Below, one piece after another: positions 8,214 to 17,554 of a stretch of DNA of 52,193 bases. A model generated the notes under the pieces. It had not been told where the DNA came from, ran no database searches, and was given only the letters and a program-made list of their open reading frames with translations. Made by a program: the position numbers and the translations under genes. The number at the start of each line of letters is the position of its first letter. The first letter of the stretch is position 1. Source of the stretch: Phycisphaerales bacterium (GTDB lineage Bacteria; Planctomycetota; Phycisphaerae; Phycisphaerales; UBA1924); the NCBI GenBank assembly GCA_028284805.1, contig JANQQZ010000172.1, positions 1 through 52,193 on the forward strand. The letters run 5' to 3'.

Positions 8214-9689
8214 TTACAGCTTGAGATCGCCCAGTCCCATGCCGCCGCCGAACTTCTCGAGATCGAGCCCGCCCTTGCCCTTGTCGGTGTTCGCCTTCTC
8301 GCGCATGCGCCGGAGAGCGGGGGTTTCCTTGAGGATCTCGTCGGGCGATCGGTCGTCGCGCTCGCCCCGTCCGCGTCCGCGCCCCCGGCCGCCGCCCGAA
8401 CCCCGCTGCGGGCCTTCCCGCTTCGGGGCTTCCTTGGTCTGCTTGATCGAGAGGGAGATCCGACGGCTGTCGGCGTCGACCTTCAGGACCTTGACCGACA
8501 CGACCTCGTCGGGCTTGAGCACGTCGGCGACGTTCGTCACCCGCTTGTAGTCGATCTCGGAGATGTGCACGAGGCCCTCGAGCCCGCCCGGCAGCTCGAT
8601 GAACGCGCCGAACTCGGCCAGGTTCTTGACCTTGCCCGTGACGATCGCCCCCTCGACGATCTCTTCCATCGCCGCGGCGAAGGGGTCGTCCTGGAGCTGC
8701 TTCATGCCCAGGCTGATGCGGTTGGCCTCCCAGTCGAGCTTGAGGACCTGGACCGAGACCTCCTGGCCTTCCTGGATGTAGCGAGCGACGTTCTTCTCGC
8801 CCATGTTCACGCGCTCGTGCGACAGGTCGCCCACGTGCACGAGCCCGTCGATGCCCCCGATGTCGACGAACGCGCCGAAGGGCATGATCTTCTTGACCTT
8901 GCCCTTGACGGTCTGGCCCTCCTGGAGCGAGTCGCGCAGCTCCTTGGCGAGCTTCTCGCGCTCGGCCTGGAGGATGTCGCGTCGGCTGAGGACGATGTTG
9001 CCCGCGCCGCGCCGGTCGATGCGCTGGACCTTGCAGGTCAGCTTCTCGCCGTGGAAGACCGAGAGGTCTGGGATGCGATCGAGCGAGACCTGGCTGGCGG
9101 GCATGAAGGCTCGATGCCCGGCGACCTCCATCTCGAGGCCGCCCTTGTTCGAGCCCGTGACCTTGGCCTCGACGACCTGGCCTGCCTCGAGCATCTCCCA
9201 GTCCGCCTTCTTGACCGCGCCGGGGCGCGAGCAGACGTAGAGGCTCTCGGTGGCTTCGTAGCGGTCGATGACGACCTCGATCGGCTCGCCCGGCTTGGGC
9301 AGTTCGGCGTCGGGCCACTGGGACCGCTCGCAGACGCCCAGTTCTTTCGGGCCGAATTCGACGAACAGGTCACTCGGGCCCACGCTGACGACCGTGCCCG
9401 TGCGGTGCTCGCGTCCGGCCTGGACGACGCGCGGTCCTCGCAGGCCCTTGCGCGGCGCTGCCTCGGCGGCCTTCTTGGCGGCCTCGACCTCGGCCGCATC
9501 GTGCGGGTGCGCGGTCGACGCGTCGCCTGATTTGAGCGCATCGAGCTCGGCCATCGCCTGATCGAGCTCCTGCTGGATCTCGGCCTCGGCATCCGCGGGC
9601 GTCGCGTGCGGCTGGGGGGCGTCCGCCTTGGGCGTCTCCCCCTGCGGGTTGTCGGTGGGCTCGGCCCCGGTCGGCTGCGTGTCAGACAT
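8214..9689 (-). CDS. rpsA: S1-domain RNA-binding protein (ribosomal protein S1-like)
   Basis: This 491-residue protein carries four consecutive S1/OB-fold modules, at about 88-160, 165-245, 250-340 and 345-430. The last two are the most canonical (KIMPFGAFVDIGGIDGLVHV and NLAEFGAFIELPGGLEGLVH). S1 proteins bind mRNA leaders and help the small ribosomal subunit load them. The N-terminal 80 residues are Ala/Glu/Asp-rich and probably disordered. The tail has an Arg-Gly run (GRGRGRGRGE) followed by a charged end. E. coli S1 has six modules, while four-module forms are known in other phyla. Start ATG 9689 lacks a Shine-Dalgarno; an in-frame upstream ATG at 9737 adds 16 unlikely residues. It could also be a general S1-family protein rather than the ribosomal one. 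Confidence 0.85.
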   Translation of the reverse strand: MSDTQPTGAEPTDNPQGETPKADAPQPHATPADAEAEIQQELDQAMAELDALKSGDASTAHPHDAAEVEAAKKAAEAAPRKGLRGPRVVQAGREHRTGTVVSVGPSDLFVEFGPKELGVCERSQWPDAELPKPGEPIEVVIDRYEATESLYVCSRPGAVKKADWEMLEAGQVVEAKVTGSNKGGLEMEVAGHRAFMPASQVSLDRIPDLSVFHGEKLTCKVQRIDRRGAGNIVLSRRDILQAEREKLAKELRDSLQEGQTVKGKVKKIMPFGAFVDIGGIDGLVHVGDLSHERVNMGEKNVARYIQEGQEVSVQVLKLDWEANRISLGMKQLQDDPFAAAMEEIVEGAIVTGKVKNLAEFGAFIELPGGLEGLVHISEIDYKRVTNVADVLKPDEVVSVKVLKVDADSRRISLSIKQTKEAPKREGPQRGSGGGRGRGRGRGERDDRSPDEILKETPALRRMREKANTDKGKGGLDLEKFGGGMGLGDLKL

Positions 9690-9849
9690 GATGCTTCGAT
9701 CCGAGTGTGTATCCGCCGGTCGCTCGGACGCCACCACCGCGCCCCATCACCGTGTCCCGGCAGGAGGCGAGTCTAACCCCGCCGCTCGCGGGATGCACGA
9801 CCGGTGAGAGGACTTTCTCATTCTGATGGTCGTGCGCGGGTCCGCGGAA

Positions 9850-10944
9850 TCAGACGTCGGCGGTCTGAGGCATGCTCTCGCGGATCGCCTCGACGATCCG
9901 CTGGGCGGTGCGCACGTTGGCCAGGCCCGCGCGGGCGTCGATATCGGGCTTATTGCCTGAGCGGACGGAGTTCAGGAAGGCCTCGAGCTCCATGACGATC
10001 GGCTCGCCGTTGTCGACCTCGAGTGGTTCGACGTTGACCAGTTCGTCCCAGGTGAGGTTGGTCAGGTCGGCGCCGTCGCGGAGCTGGGCCCGGACCTCGC
10101 GCATCTGGGCTTCGTTGGCGAGGCGTCGGATCAGTGTGCCAGACTTCTTGGCGTAGTCGATCTTGATGTACGCGTCCTCGGCCGTGATCCGCGTGACCCG
10201 CTCGGTCTTGAGCGCGAGGCGGCTGAAGGTCATGTTGGCGACGCAGACGCCCCCGCCCTGCTCGGCGGGCATGTCCCACGTCAGGCGGGCGTTGCACAGG
10301 TCCTCGTGCTCGGTGACCACGGGCACGCCCGAGGCCTCGACGCGGTCGGGCTCGCGTCCGCCCATGAGCATGATGACCACGTCGAGATCGTGGATGCCCA
10401 TGTCCATCACGACGCCGATGTCGACCGATCGGAACGTCATCGGGCTGACGCGGTGAACCTCGATGAAGCGGGGCGTGAGGTCGAGGCCCTCGGCGGTCGC
10501 TCGCGTCAGCGCCCGCATGATCGGGTTGAACCGCTCGATGTGCCCGACCATCAGCAGCGAGCCCGACTCGTCGGCGACACGCTTGATCGCTTCGGCCTCT
10601 TCGGGGTCTTGGGCGAGCGGCTTCTCGATCAGGCACGCGATCCCGGCGCGGAGCAGGGGCTCGGCGGTCTCGCGGTGGTAGATCGTGGGCACCGCGATGC
10701 TGACCGCGTCTGGCTTGGCACGGACCACATCCTCGATGGTCTCGAGAACGGGGCAGCCGTGACGCTCGGCGATCTCGCGGGCTCGCTCGGTGTTCGCGTC
10801 GTACACGCCCACGAGCTCGACATCGGGCATCTCGGCGTACACCCGCGCGTGGTGCTGGCCCATGCGTCCGACGCCGATCGCGGCGCAGCGGAGTTTCTCG
10901 GTAGCGTTCGGTTTCATCTCGACCATCTGTGCGTTGCTCGTCAT
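9850..10944 (-). CDS. Gfo/Idh/MocA-family NAD(P)-dependent oxidoreductase
   Basis: This 364-residue protein has an N-terminal Rossmann fold with the dinucleotide loop GVGRMGQHHARVYAE, then the family signature CLIEKPLAQDP containing the catalytic-region Glu-Lys-Pro. The C-terminal substrate domain contains MDMGIHDLDVVIMLMG, whose Asp/His pair fits the usual active site. Members oxidise or reduce sugars, inositols and UDP-sugars. The substrate cannot be told here, although sugar-nucleotide metabolism is a reasonable guess. ATG 10944 follows a GGAG Shine-Dalgarno at 5-base spacing. It lies 71 bases downstream of the thioredoxin gene in the same direction and could be cotranscribed with it. Confidence 0.9.
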   Translation of the reverse strand: MTSNAQMVEMKPNATEKLRCAAIGVGRMGQHHARVYAEMPDVELVGVYDANTERAREIAERHGCPVLETIEDVVRAKPDAVSIAVPTIYHRETAEPLLRAGIACLIEKPLAQDPEEAEAIKRVADESGSLLMVGHIERFNPIMRALTRATAEGLDLTPRFIEVHRVSPMTFRSVDIGVVMDMGIHDLDVVIMLMGGREPDRVEASGVPVVTEHEDLCNARLTWDMPAEQGGGVCVANMTFSRLALKTERVTRITAEDAYIKIDYAKKSGTLIRRLANEAQMREVRAQLRDGADLTNLTWDELVNVEPLEVDNGEPIVMELEAFLNSVRSGNKPDIDARAGLANVRTAQRIVEAIRESMPQTADV

Positions 10945-11015
10945 GGTTGCTCCGCGACGCTTTCGGCAAGCGGCGCCGTTGTCGTCATTCGTGCTCGTCT
11001 GCGGTTGTCGGCCTC

Positions 11016-11378
11016 TCAGCCCGCGGCGGCACCGCTCGCGGACAGCCCCTCGATCGCCTCTTCGATCGCAGAGGCCAGCTTGTCGAAGCCCGTGAGCCCG
11101 ACGAACCGGCCCACCGGGTCGCCGTCCTTGAACAGCACGATCGTCGGAACCGCGTTCACGTCGAACCGGTGCGCGAGGTCGCGGTTCTGATCCGTGTCCA
11201 CCTGCCCCACCACGACACGGCCTTCGAATTCGCTGGCAAGCTGTCGGACGACGGGCTCGAGCATCCGGCAGGGCATGCACCACGATGCCCAGAACTCGAC
11301 CATCGCGATGACACCCTCGGACTCGACGGCCGACGCGAACGTCTCGTCGGTCAGCTGTTGCAGCGATCCCTGCGCCAT
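11016..11378 (-). CDS. trxA: Thioredoxin
   Basis: This 120-residue cytoplasmic thioredoxin fold reduces protein disulfides. The active site reads WASWCMPCRM, with Cys34 and Cys37. The usual WCGPC is altered to WCMPC, and the buried Asp of the VDFWA motif is Glu28 here (VEFWA). The cis-proline loop NAVPTIVLFKDG and the Gly near GRFVGL are intact, so it should be functional, though its redox potential may be shifted. A strong GGAGGA Shine-Dalgarno precedes ATG 11378. There is no signal peptide, which argues against a periplasmic role. Confidence 0.93.
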   Translation of the reverse strand: MAQGSLQQLTDETFASAVESEGVIAMVEFWASWCMPCRMLEPVVRQLASEFEGRVVVGQVDTDQNRDLAHRFDVNAVPTIVLFKDGDPVGRFVGLTGFDKLASAIEEAIEGLSASGAAAG

Positions 11379-11473
11379 CGGTGTGGTCCTCCTCAGGCCC
11401 GCGGGGCTCCGCCCCTTACAGGAAGTCTACTCGCACCGGGGCCGCGGCGCACATCCGGCCTGAGAAGCTGGGT

Positions 11474-12370
11474 TTATCGGGTCCGGGGGGCTGCCCACGC
11501 CGTTGCATCGACCGTCCGGATGGCCTCGACAACGGGGCGGACATCGTGGACGCGAAAGACCGAGGCACCGGCCGCTCGGTGCAGCGAGGTCAACGCGATC
11601 GTGCCCGCCAGGCGCTCGTCTGGCTCGCTGTCGCGGTCCAACGCGACCCGCCCCACAAAGCTCTTGCGGCTCAGCCCGCTCAGGATCGGTCGGCTGCACA
11701 GTTCGATTAACTCAGGAGTCCGCCGAACGAGTTCGAGATTCTGCTCGACCGTTTTGCCGAACCCGAGTCCCGGGTCAAACACGATCTGTTCCCGATCGAT
11801 CCCAACGCTCTCCATGACTTTGCAGGTCGCAACCAGATCAATCGAAACCTCGTCGAGGATATCGGCTGACACCATGGGCGCTTCATACTGATCGGAGTAC
11901 CGGTCTTGCTCCGGAGGCACGACGCGATGCATCAGCACGTATCCGGGCTCGTGCTGTGCGACGACATCGAGCAGCGACAGATCGTCTTGCGCCATCGAGA
12001 CGTCGTTGACGATCGCGGCGCCCGCCTCGATCGCGGCCCGAGCGACGGCACCGCGGGTCGTGTCCACGCTGATGACCGCGTCTGAATGCTCGCGGAGGAT
12101 CGCCTTGATCGCAGGCACGACACGCCGGGTCTGCTCGTCGGCATCAACGCGTTCGGCGCCGGGCCGAGTCGATTCGCCTCCGATATCCAGGATGTCCGCG
12201 CCTTCCTCCAGGGCCGTCGTGGCCCGTCGGACGACGTCGTCGATCGTTGCGAGTTCCCCACCGTCGCTGAAGCTGTCGGGCGTGACGTTCAGGATGGCCA
12301 TGACCGCGGGCGTGCGCAGGTCGAAGGCGCGGCCTCCGGCGATGCGCCAGGTTGTGCTTGAGGTTGACAA
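11474..12370 (-). CDS. folP: Dihydropteroate synthase
   Basis: Joins p-aminobenzoate to hydroxymethyl-dihydropterin diphosphate in folate synthesis, the step blocked by sulfonamides. The 298-residue TIM barrel shows the diagnostic motifs MAILNVTPDSFSDGG, DILDIGGESTRPGAE, ISVDTTRGAVA, AAIVNDVS, IVFDPGLGFGKT and ILSGLSRKSFVGRV. It appears to start at TTG 12370, which has GGAG six bases upstream; the first recognisable fold residues (TWRIAGG) follow within ten codons, so little is lost if a later start is used. It is preceded by the gene at 12445-14181 on the same strand, with a hairpin between them. Confidence 0.95.
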   Translation of the reverse strand: MSTSSTTWRIAGGRAFDLRTPAVMAILNVTPDSFSDGGELATIDDVVRRATTALEEGADILDIGGESTRPGAERVDADEQTRRVVPAIKAILREHSDAVISVDTTRGAVARAAIEAGAAIVNDVSMAQDDLSLLDVVAQHEPGYVLMHRVVPPEQDRYSDQYEAPMVSADILDEVSIDLVATCKVMESVGIDREQIVFDPGLGFGKTVEQNLELVRRTPELIELCSRPILSGLSRKSFVGRVALDRDSEPDERLAGTIALTSLHRAAGASVFRVHDVRPVVEAIRTVDATAWAAPRTR

Positions 12371-12388
12371 GAGCCGCTCCGGAACGAC

Positions 12389-12418
12389 AGCGGGCCGACC
12401 CGGATGGATCGGCCCGCT
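12389..12418 (-). terminator. Possible terminator hairpin between 12445 gene and folP
   Basis: A perfect 10-base-pair inverted repeat (AGCGGGCCGA at 12389-12398 and TCGGCCCGCT at 12409-12418) encloses a 10-base loop just downstream of the stop at 12445. On the minus strand it is followed by GTCGTTCC, a poor U-tract. It may be a weak or Rho-assisted terminator, or a structured element in the folP leader ending about 18 bases before the TTG start. Confidence 0.5.
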
Positions 12419-12444
12419 GCGAACTGTATCGAATTCGGGGTGGT

Positions 12445-14181
12445 TTAGAACTCGGGCTGGCCGCCGCCGCCTCCGCCGCCCCCGCCGCCGTTGTCGAAGG
12501 ACTCGACGATGTCCTTGACCGTGCTGATGAGGTCCATCGGGACGACGGTGCGGAAGGACATGCTGCCGCCCTCGGCGGACGCGGCGAACGCGACCGGGGT
12601 GAGGGCGTCGGGCACCTGGATGGCGGCTGCCTCTGGGGCGAACATGCCGACCATGGGCAGCGCGGAACGGGCGATGGTGCCGAAGTCGACGTACCCGAGC
12701 ATGAACGATCCGGCGGGGAGCCGCTCGGCCTGTGCGGCGAGCAGTTCGTTGCTGACCAGGTCGCCGCCCTCGCGGGCCGAGGATACGGCGCGGCTGAGCA
12801 TGTCCCCCGTGCGGGTGTAGGTCATGACGACGGTGCTGTCGTCGGCCGCGGCGACGTAGCCGGAGGGCCCGTTGGCACCGCCTCCGAAGAGCATGGGCAG
12901 CATCATCTGCATCTGCATGGCGTTGGGGTCGTTCATGTCGGGCATCATGCCGATCGACCAGCCGTAGGCCTGGATGCCGCCGACATCGCTCGGGGCGTCA
13001 TCGAAGCTGGAGGTGAGGAGCATGCCGTTGGCTTCCTGGTCGTTCATCGCGGCGACGCTCTCGCCGTAGCCCTGGATGAGTGCGTCGGCGTTGGCGGTCT
13101 CGATGAGCATGGTCGTGTAGGGGAAGATGCCGCCCATGAGGCCGGCGGGGTTGTAGCCGATGACCTGGGCCATCGAGTCGGCGTTGTCCATGAACTGGGT
13201 GAAGTCCATGCCCGGCATGCCCTGGTTCATGGCCTCGCCGGCCTCGCTCATGTTGTTCATGAGCTCGCGGATGCCGGCGCCGGTCATGTCGACCGCGAAC
13301 GCCGCGATGAACTCGCCGCCGGGGAGCTTGGCGAAGGTGTCGGCGGCGCCGTTGGACTCGGCGAAGAACGCCGCGAGCTCGGAGCCGGCCTTGAAGTTAG
13401 CACCGAGGTCGAGGCTGACACCCCGCCCGTCGAGTGTGATGGCGACGATCCCTCGCTCGCCGTCGCGTGCGAAGTTCTTCACGACCTGATCGAACAACTC
13501 GATCTGTCCGCCGATCTGGTCGCCCTGGCCGCCCATCTGGGCGAACTGCTGCATCTGCTGGGCGCCCTCGGCCCATGCCTCGAGCATTGTCTCGGCGAAC
13601 GCCTCGACGGCGACGCTGACGACGATGCTGTGATCGCCCGCGAGGGCGTTGCCCCTGGCACCCATGGCGGCCTGGTGCTGGGCCCACGCGCCCTCGGCGG
13701 CGGTGAACGCGCCGACCGTGCCCTCCATCGGGCCGACAACCGCGTACCCGCCCCCGGCGTCCTTCATCGAGACGTTCTCACCCTGGAACTCGACGGACTC
13801 GAGCCCGTCGCCCGTGCCGCCGAAGCCCTGGGCGAAGGCGCCGTAGTCGGTGACGGGCACGAGCAGGACGACGTTGTCCTCGCCGCCCCGGTCGAGGCCC
13901 TCAAGCGAGGAGAAGACGACCGCGGCCGAGCCGGTGGCGTTAATGCCCGGCATCCCGAGCATCCCGCGGGCCATGCCTACGCCCATGTTCATCTCGGGCA
14001 GCTTTGCTGCCTGAGCGAAGGCCTGGGCACCGTCGAGCACGTCGGAGAGGTTCGAGATCGAGACCACCATCGCGGTGTCACCCGGGACGCGGTCGAGCAC
14101 TGCGTCGTGCTGGGCGGCCGCGACGAAGCAGGGCAGGCCAGCGGCCGCGGCAAGGGCGAGCGAGCGTGTGGTTGTCAGCAT
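12445..14181 (-). CDS. Secreted protein of unknown function (DUF3352-like character)
   Basis: This 578-residue protein begins with a signal peptide (MLTTTRSLALAAAAGLPCFVAAAQ). Its mature start resembles DUF3352-type proteins, with an early P-x-D/G-T-A-x-x-V pattern (VPGDTAMVVSISNL). The body is rich in Met, Ala, Gly and Asp, has few charged runs and contains many FAKLPGGEF- or GALTPVAF-like segments. It ends in a flexible decaglycine-containing tail (GGGGGGGGGGQPEF). A Shine-Dalgarno-like AGGA precedes ATG 14181. No catalytic motif is visible and I cannot assign a function. It is probably periplasmic. It follows ftsK on the same strand, 177 bases downstream. Confidence 0.8.
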   Translation of the reverse strand: MLTTTRSLALAAAAGLPCFVAAAQHDAVLDRVPGDTAMVVSISNLSDVLDGAQAFAQAAKLPEMNMGVGMARGMLGMPGINATGSAAVVFSSLEGLDRGGEDNVVLLVPVTDYGAFAQGFGGTGDGLESVEFQGENVSMKDAGGGYAVVGPMEGTVGAFTAAEGAWAQHQAAMGARGNALAGDHSIVVSVAVEAFAETMLEAWAEGAQQMQQFAQMGGQGDQIGGQIELFDQVVKNFARDGERGIVAITLDGRGVSLDLGANFKAGSELAAFFAESNGAADTFAKLPGGEFIAAFAVDMTGAGIRELMNNMSEAGEAMNQGMPGMDFTQFMDNADSMAQVIGYNPAGLMGGIFPYTTMLIETANADALIQGYGESVAAMNDQEANGMLLTSSFDDAPSDVGGIQAYGWSIGMMPDMNDPNAMQMQMMLPMLFGGGANGPSGYVAAADDSTVVMTYTRTGDMLSRAVSSAREGGDLVSNELLAAQAERLPAGSFMLGYVDFGTIARSALPMVGMFAPEAAAIQVPDALTPVAFAASAEGGSMSFRTVVPMDLISTVKDIVESFDNGGGGGGGGGGQPEF

Positions 14182-14358
14182 CGTGAGCTTCCTTTCGTCG
14201 TCGGATCAGTTCGGCCCGTCGCCGCAGCGATCGCGCCGCGGTCCCCTCTCCTCGGTGTTTGGGGTTGCGGACGCCGGGTTGCACGCAGGGTAGGGCCAGC
14301 CGGGGGCGTTTTGCCCCTGTTCAGGGCATGGGCTCCCCATTCTTTTCGGACGCCCCGG
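14182..14358 (-). other. Gap between ftsK and the secreted-protein gene
   Basis: This 177-base spacer carries short inverted repeats on the minus strand (GGGGC-aaaac-GCCCC and GCCCTG-aa-CAGGG around 14310-14330) that may stop ftsK transcription. There is no U-tract. The Shine-Dalgarno of the next gene is at its end. No coding frame is credible here. Confidence 0.35.
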
Positions 14359-17300
14359 TCAGCTCGCGGCGGCTCTGGGCTCGGGCTCGTCGTCGAGTTC
14401 TTCCTCGTCCTCGTACTCGGCGTCTTCCTCGACTTCCTCGTAGTCCTCGGCGTCCTCGGGGTCGATCTCGTTGCCGTCCTCGTCGACGAGCACGTACTCG
14501 TACTCCTCGTCGTCCTCGGCGACTTCTTCCTCGACCTCCTCATCCTCGTACTCGGCTTCGGGATCGTCTTCCTCTTCGACGACTTCCTCTTCGTCCTCGT
14601 CCGACGCCTCGGGCTCGGCCTCCTCCTCATCTTCGATCTCGGCCTCGTGATCGTCGACGGCCTCGTCGGTCTCGAAGGGCGGCTCCTCGGCCTCGACCTC
14701 GTCTTCGAGTTCGTCGTCGGCCGGGGCCGGCTTGGCGATCGTGCCCTGCGCCGCGTGGTAGTTGGCCTTGGCGCGTTCCTGGTCGGCTGCGTATTCGTCG
14801 TCGCTGCGGGTGTCGCCGTCGGCCTCGCGCATGGCGCGCTCGTTGTACGCCTTCATGGCTTCCCACTCTTCGAGCGTGATAGCCACCTCCCGCGCAACCG
14901 AGCCCTTGTGCTCGCCGATGATGCCCGCGATGCCCATCAGGTCGATCAGGCGGCTCGCGCGGGTGTACCCGATCGCGAGCCTGCGCTGGAGCAGGCTGAC
15001 CGAGCCCCGCTTGGTCTCGAGCACGATCTCGACGGCGCGGTCGAACATCGGGTCTTCCTGAGCGGCGGCGAGGCTGGCCGACGAGTTGTTCTCGCTCTCG
15101 ACGATGCGCTCTTCGTCCGAGTCGCCCGAGCGGAGCTGGACGAGCTGGCGCTCGTAGGTCGGCCCTGCGACGTCGCGCATGAACTTGACGACCTTGCGGA
15201 TCTCGTGGTCATCGACCAGCGTGCCCTGGGCCCGGTGCAGCTTGTGGCTGCGCGGGCTGAGGTAGAGCATGTCGCCCTGGCCCAGCAGCACCTCGCCGCC
15301 CTTCTGGTCGAGCACGATGCGGCTGTCCATGCCCGATGCGACCTTGAACGCGACGCGGCAGGGCATGTTGGATTTGATCAGGCCCGTCACGACGTTCGCC
15401 TGCGGGCGCTGCGTCGCCAGGATCAGGTGGATGCCCACCGCACGCGCCTTCTGCGCGATGCGGATGATCGAGCCCTCCACCTCCTTGTTGGTCATCATCA
15501 GGTCGGCGAGCTCGTCGATGATGAAGACCATGTAGGGCATCCGCTGCGGGATGCGGGCCTTCTCCTCGTCGCTCTCGACGCCCATCCGCTCGCACAGCTC
15601 GTCGAAGTCGGTGTCGTTGTAGCTCGCGATATCGCGGCAGCCCGCGTCGGTGAGCAGGTGGTATCGCTCGTCCATCTTCTTGACGGCCCACTCGAGGATC
15701 GCCGCCGCCTTGCCCATCTCGGTCACCACCGGGCACATCAGGTGCGGGATGTCCTTGAACTGGCTCATCTCGACCATCTTGGGGTCGACCAGGACCATCT
15801 TGAGCTCGTTGGGCTTCTTGGTGTAGAGGAAGCTCATGATGATCGTGTTCATGCAGACCGACTTGCCCGAGCCGGTCGTGCCCGCGATCAGCATGTGCGG
15901 CATTTTGGTCAGGTCTTCGATCAGGGGCTCGCCGCTGGCGTCCTTGCCCAGGAACATGGGCAGCTTCATCTTCTGGAAACGCTCGCGGCTGGACATCAGC
16001 TCCTTCAGGCGCACCTTCTCCTTGGTCGGGTTGGGCACCTCGACGCCCACGGTGTCGCGCCCCGCCTGGTTGCTCACGATCCGGATGTTCACCGCCTTGA
16101 GCGATCGCGCGAGGTCGCTCTGGATGCTCGTCAGCTTGCTGACCTTGGTGCCCGGGGCAAGCTTGACGTCGTAGAGCGTGATGACGGGGCCCGACTCGAT
16201 GCCCACGACCTCGCCGTCGATCTTGTACTGCTGGAGCGCCGCCTCGAGGTTCTCGGCCTGCTCGCGGACGAGCTCTTCCAGTGTTTCGCTGAAGCCCTCG
16301 TCGGGCTCCTCGAGCAGGTCGACGCCCGGGAAGCGGTAGCCCTCAAGCTCGGCGACGCTCTGCAGGTCGCGCAGGTCGTCCTCGGTCGCGGTTGACTTGT
16401 TCGCGCCCGCGAAGCGCAGGGGCAGCTTGGCGACCTTGTCGCGGATGGCATCCTCACTGAAGACCTGCGGGGCGCCGGGTGTGTCGTCGTCTTCTTCCTC
16501 GTCGTCGGCATCCTCGGCGACGACCTCGGCGTCCTCGTCTTCGTACTCCTCTTCCTCGTCGTACTCGCCTTCCTCGTACTCCTCGTCTTCGTACTCCGCC
16601 GCGGCGGCTTCGTCGGCGTCGTAGACGTCGTCGTCTTCGAGATCCTCGGTGGCGCCGAGCCCGCCCGCGGTTTCCTTGATGCGCTTGGACTTCTCGCGCC
16701 GCTTCCGCTCGGCGGCCCGCTTCTTCCGCTTGGCCTCGGTGAACTCCTCGTCGGGATCCTCGTCGAGGTCGTCGAGGCGGACACGGGGCTGGCGGAGCCG
16801 GTCGGCCTTGTCACGGACGGTCCCGAGCAGCCATGCAGCCGACTTGCCGACCAGGCCCGAGTGCTCGCGGATCACGCCCAGCCTGGCGGCGACCCAGGTC
16901 GGGGCAATCAGCAGCCATCGGTCGAAGCTCACCACGAGCCCGAGTGCTCCGGCGAGCACGAAGGCGAGCGAGGTGCCGAGCCCGCCGAACCGGGCACCGA
17001 CCTCGGTCGCCAGGGTCAAGCCGACGGTCCCGCCTGGCAGGCCTGCCATGGGCCCGGACTCGGGCAGCAGGTGTCCCTGCAGCCCGGCGAGGCCCGCGAT
17101 GCCGAAGACCAGGCCCACGATCCGAACGATCGGGTGTTCGAGGTGATGCCCGGCGAGCCTGATGACGAGCAGCGCGAGCCCGCCCAGCATAAGCGCCCAG
17201 GTGGCCCATCCGAAGAGGCGGTAGCCCCAGTGTGCGACTGCGGCACCGGCCGGGCCGCACCAGTTCATCGGGGGTTCATTGGTTGGCCACGCGGTGTGCG

Positions 17301-17460
17301 AGGGGGCATCGGCCGGGTGGTAACTCGCGAGACTCGCGGCCGCGAAGACCCAGACTGCGGAGAGAGCCACCAGGATGAGCCATGTCGTCACGGCTGTCGT
17401 TTGTTCGCGGTCGGCCCTGTCGGTTCCGCGCACGCGGCCACGCTGTGCTTTTTTGCTCAT
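14359..17460 (-). CDS. ftsK: DNA translocase FtsK/SpoIIIE
   Basis: This hexameric septal DNA pump clears and resolves chromosome termini at division. In its 1033 residues there are four N-terminal transmembrane helices within about 25-200, then an acidic linker (about 230-345) with a Lys/Arg-rich part followed by Asp/Glu runs. The RecA-like motor carries Walker A GTTGSGKS at 527-534 and Walker B region MVFIIDELADLMM. The winged-helix gamma domain (SVSLLQRRLAIGYTRASRLI), which reads orienting DNA motifs, is present. Unusually, the protein does not end there but continues for roughly 120 residues as an extremely acidic tail. ATG 17460 has no obvious Shine-Dalgarno. It diverges from the methyltransferase gene, with starts about 95 bases apart. 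Confidence 0.96.
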   Translation of the reverse strand: MSKKAQRGRVRGTDRADREQTTAVTTWLILVALSAVWVFAAASLASYHPADAPSHTAWPTNEPPMNWCGPAGAAVAHWGYRLFGWATWALMLGGLALLVIRLAGHHLEHPIVRIVGLVFGIAGLAGLQGHLLPESGPMAGLPGGTVGLTLATEVGARFGGLGTSLAFVLAGALGLVVSFDRWLLIAPTWVAARLGVIREHSGLVGKSAAWLLGTVRDKADRLRQPRVRLDDLDEDPDEEFTEAKRKKRAAERKRREKSKRIKETAGGLGATEDLEDDDVYDADEAAAAEYEDEEYEEGEYDEEEEYEDEDAEVVAEDADDEEEDDDTPGAPQVFSEDAIRDKVAKLPLRFAGANKSTATEDDLRDLQSVAELEGYRFPGVDLLEEPDEGFSETLEELVREQAENLEAALQQYKIDGEVVGIESGPVITLYDVKLAPGTKVSKLTSIQSDLARSLKAVNIRIVSNQAGRDTVGVEVPNPTKEKVRLKELMSSRERFQKMKLPMFLGKDASGEPLIEDLTKMPHMLIAGTTGSGKSVCMNTIIMSFLYTKKPNELKMVLVDPKMVEMSQFKDIPHLMCPVVTEMGKAAAILEWAVKKMDERYHLLTDAGCRDIASYNDTDFDELCERMGVESDEEKARIPQRMPYMVFIIDELADLMMTNKEVEGSIIRIAQKARAVGIHLILATQRPQANVVTGLIKSNMPCRVAFKVASGMDSRIVLDQKGGEVLLGQGDMLYLSPRSHKLHRAQGTLVDDHEIRKVVKFMRDVAGPTYERQLVQLRSGDSDEERIVESENNSSASLAAAQEDPMFDRAVEIVLETKRGSVSLLQRRLAIGYTRASRLIDLMGIAGIIGEHKGSVAREVAITLEEWEAMKAYNERAMREADGDTRSDDEYAADQERAKANYHAAQGTIAKPAPADDELEDEVEAEEPPFETDEAVDDHEAEIEDEEEAEPEASDEDEEEVVEEEDDPEAEYEDEEVEEEVAEDDEEYEYVLVDEDGNEIDPEDAEDYEEVEEDAEYEDEEELDDEPEPRAAAS

Positions 17461-17554
17461 AACCAGCTATTCATCGGGCATACTGTTGGAGGCGGGCGAT
17501 ATTCTGTCGCCACTCGTCAGATCTCGATCAAGCTCGGCCGATGATCACCGGAGG

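Noticed and set aside
14359-14740. Apparent trinucleotide (gag/gac/tcg) microsatellite in ftsK
   Set aside because: It is explained by codons for Glu/Asp runs in a continuous reading frame, with irregular codon order.
12352-16395. A 1347-codon plus-strand open frame
   Set aside because: It runs through the secreted-protein gene and ftsK on the other strand. Its length follows from codon bias and the Glu/Asp runs, and its composition has no domain pattern.
17375-17554. Upstream extension of the methyltransferase
   Set aside because: The first 86 bases overlap the divergent ftsK start, and GGAGG sits just before the ATG pair at 17555.
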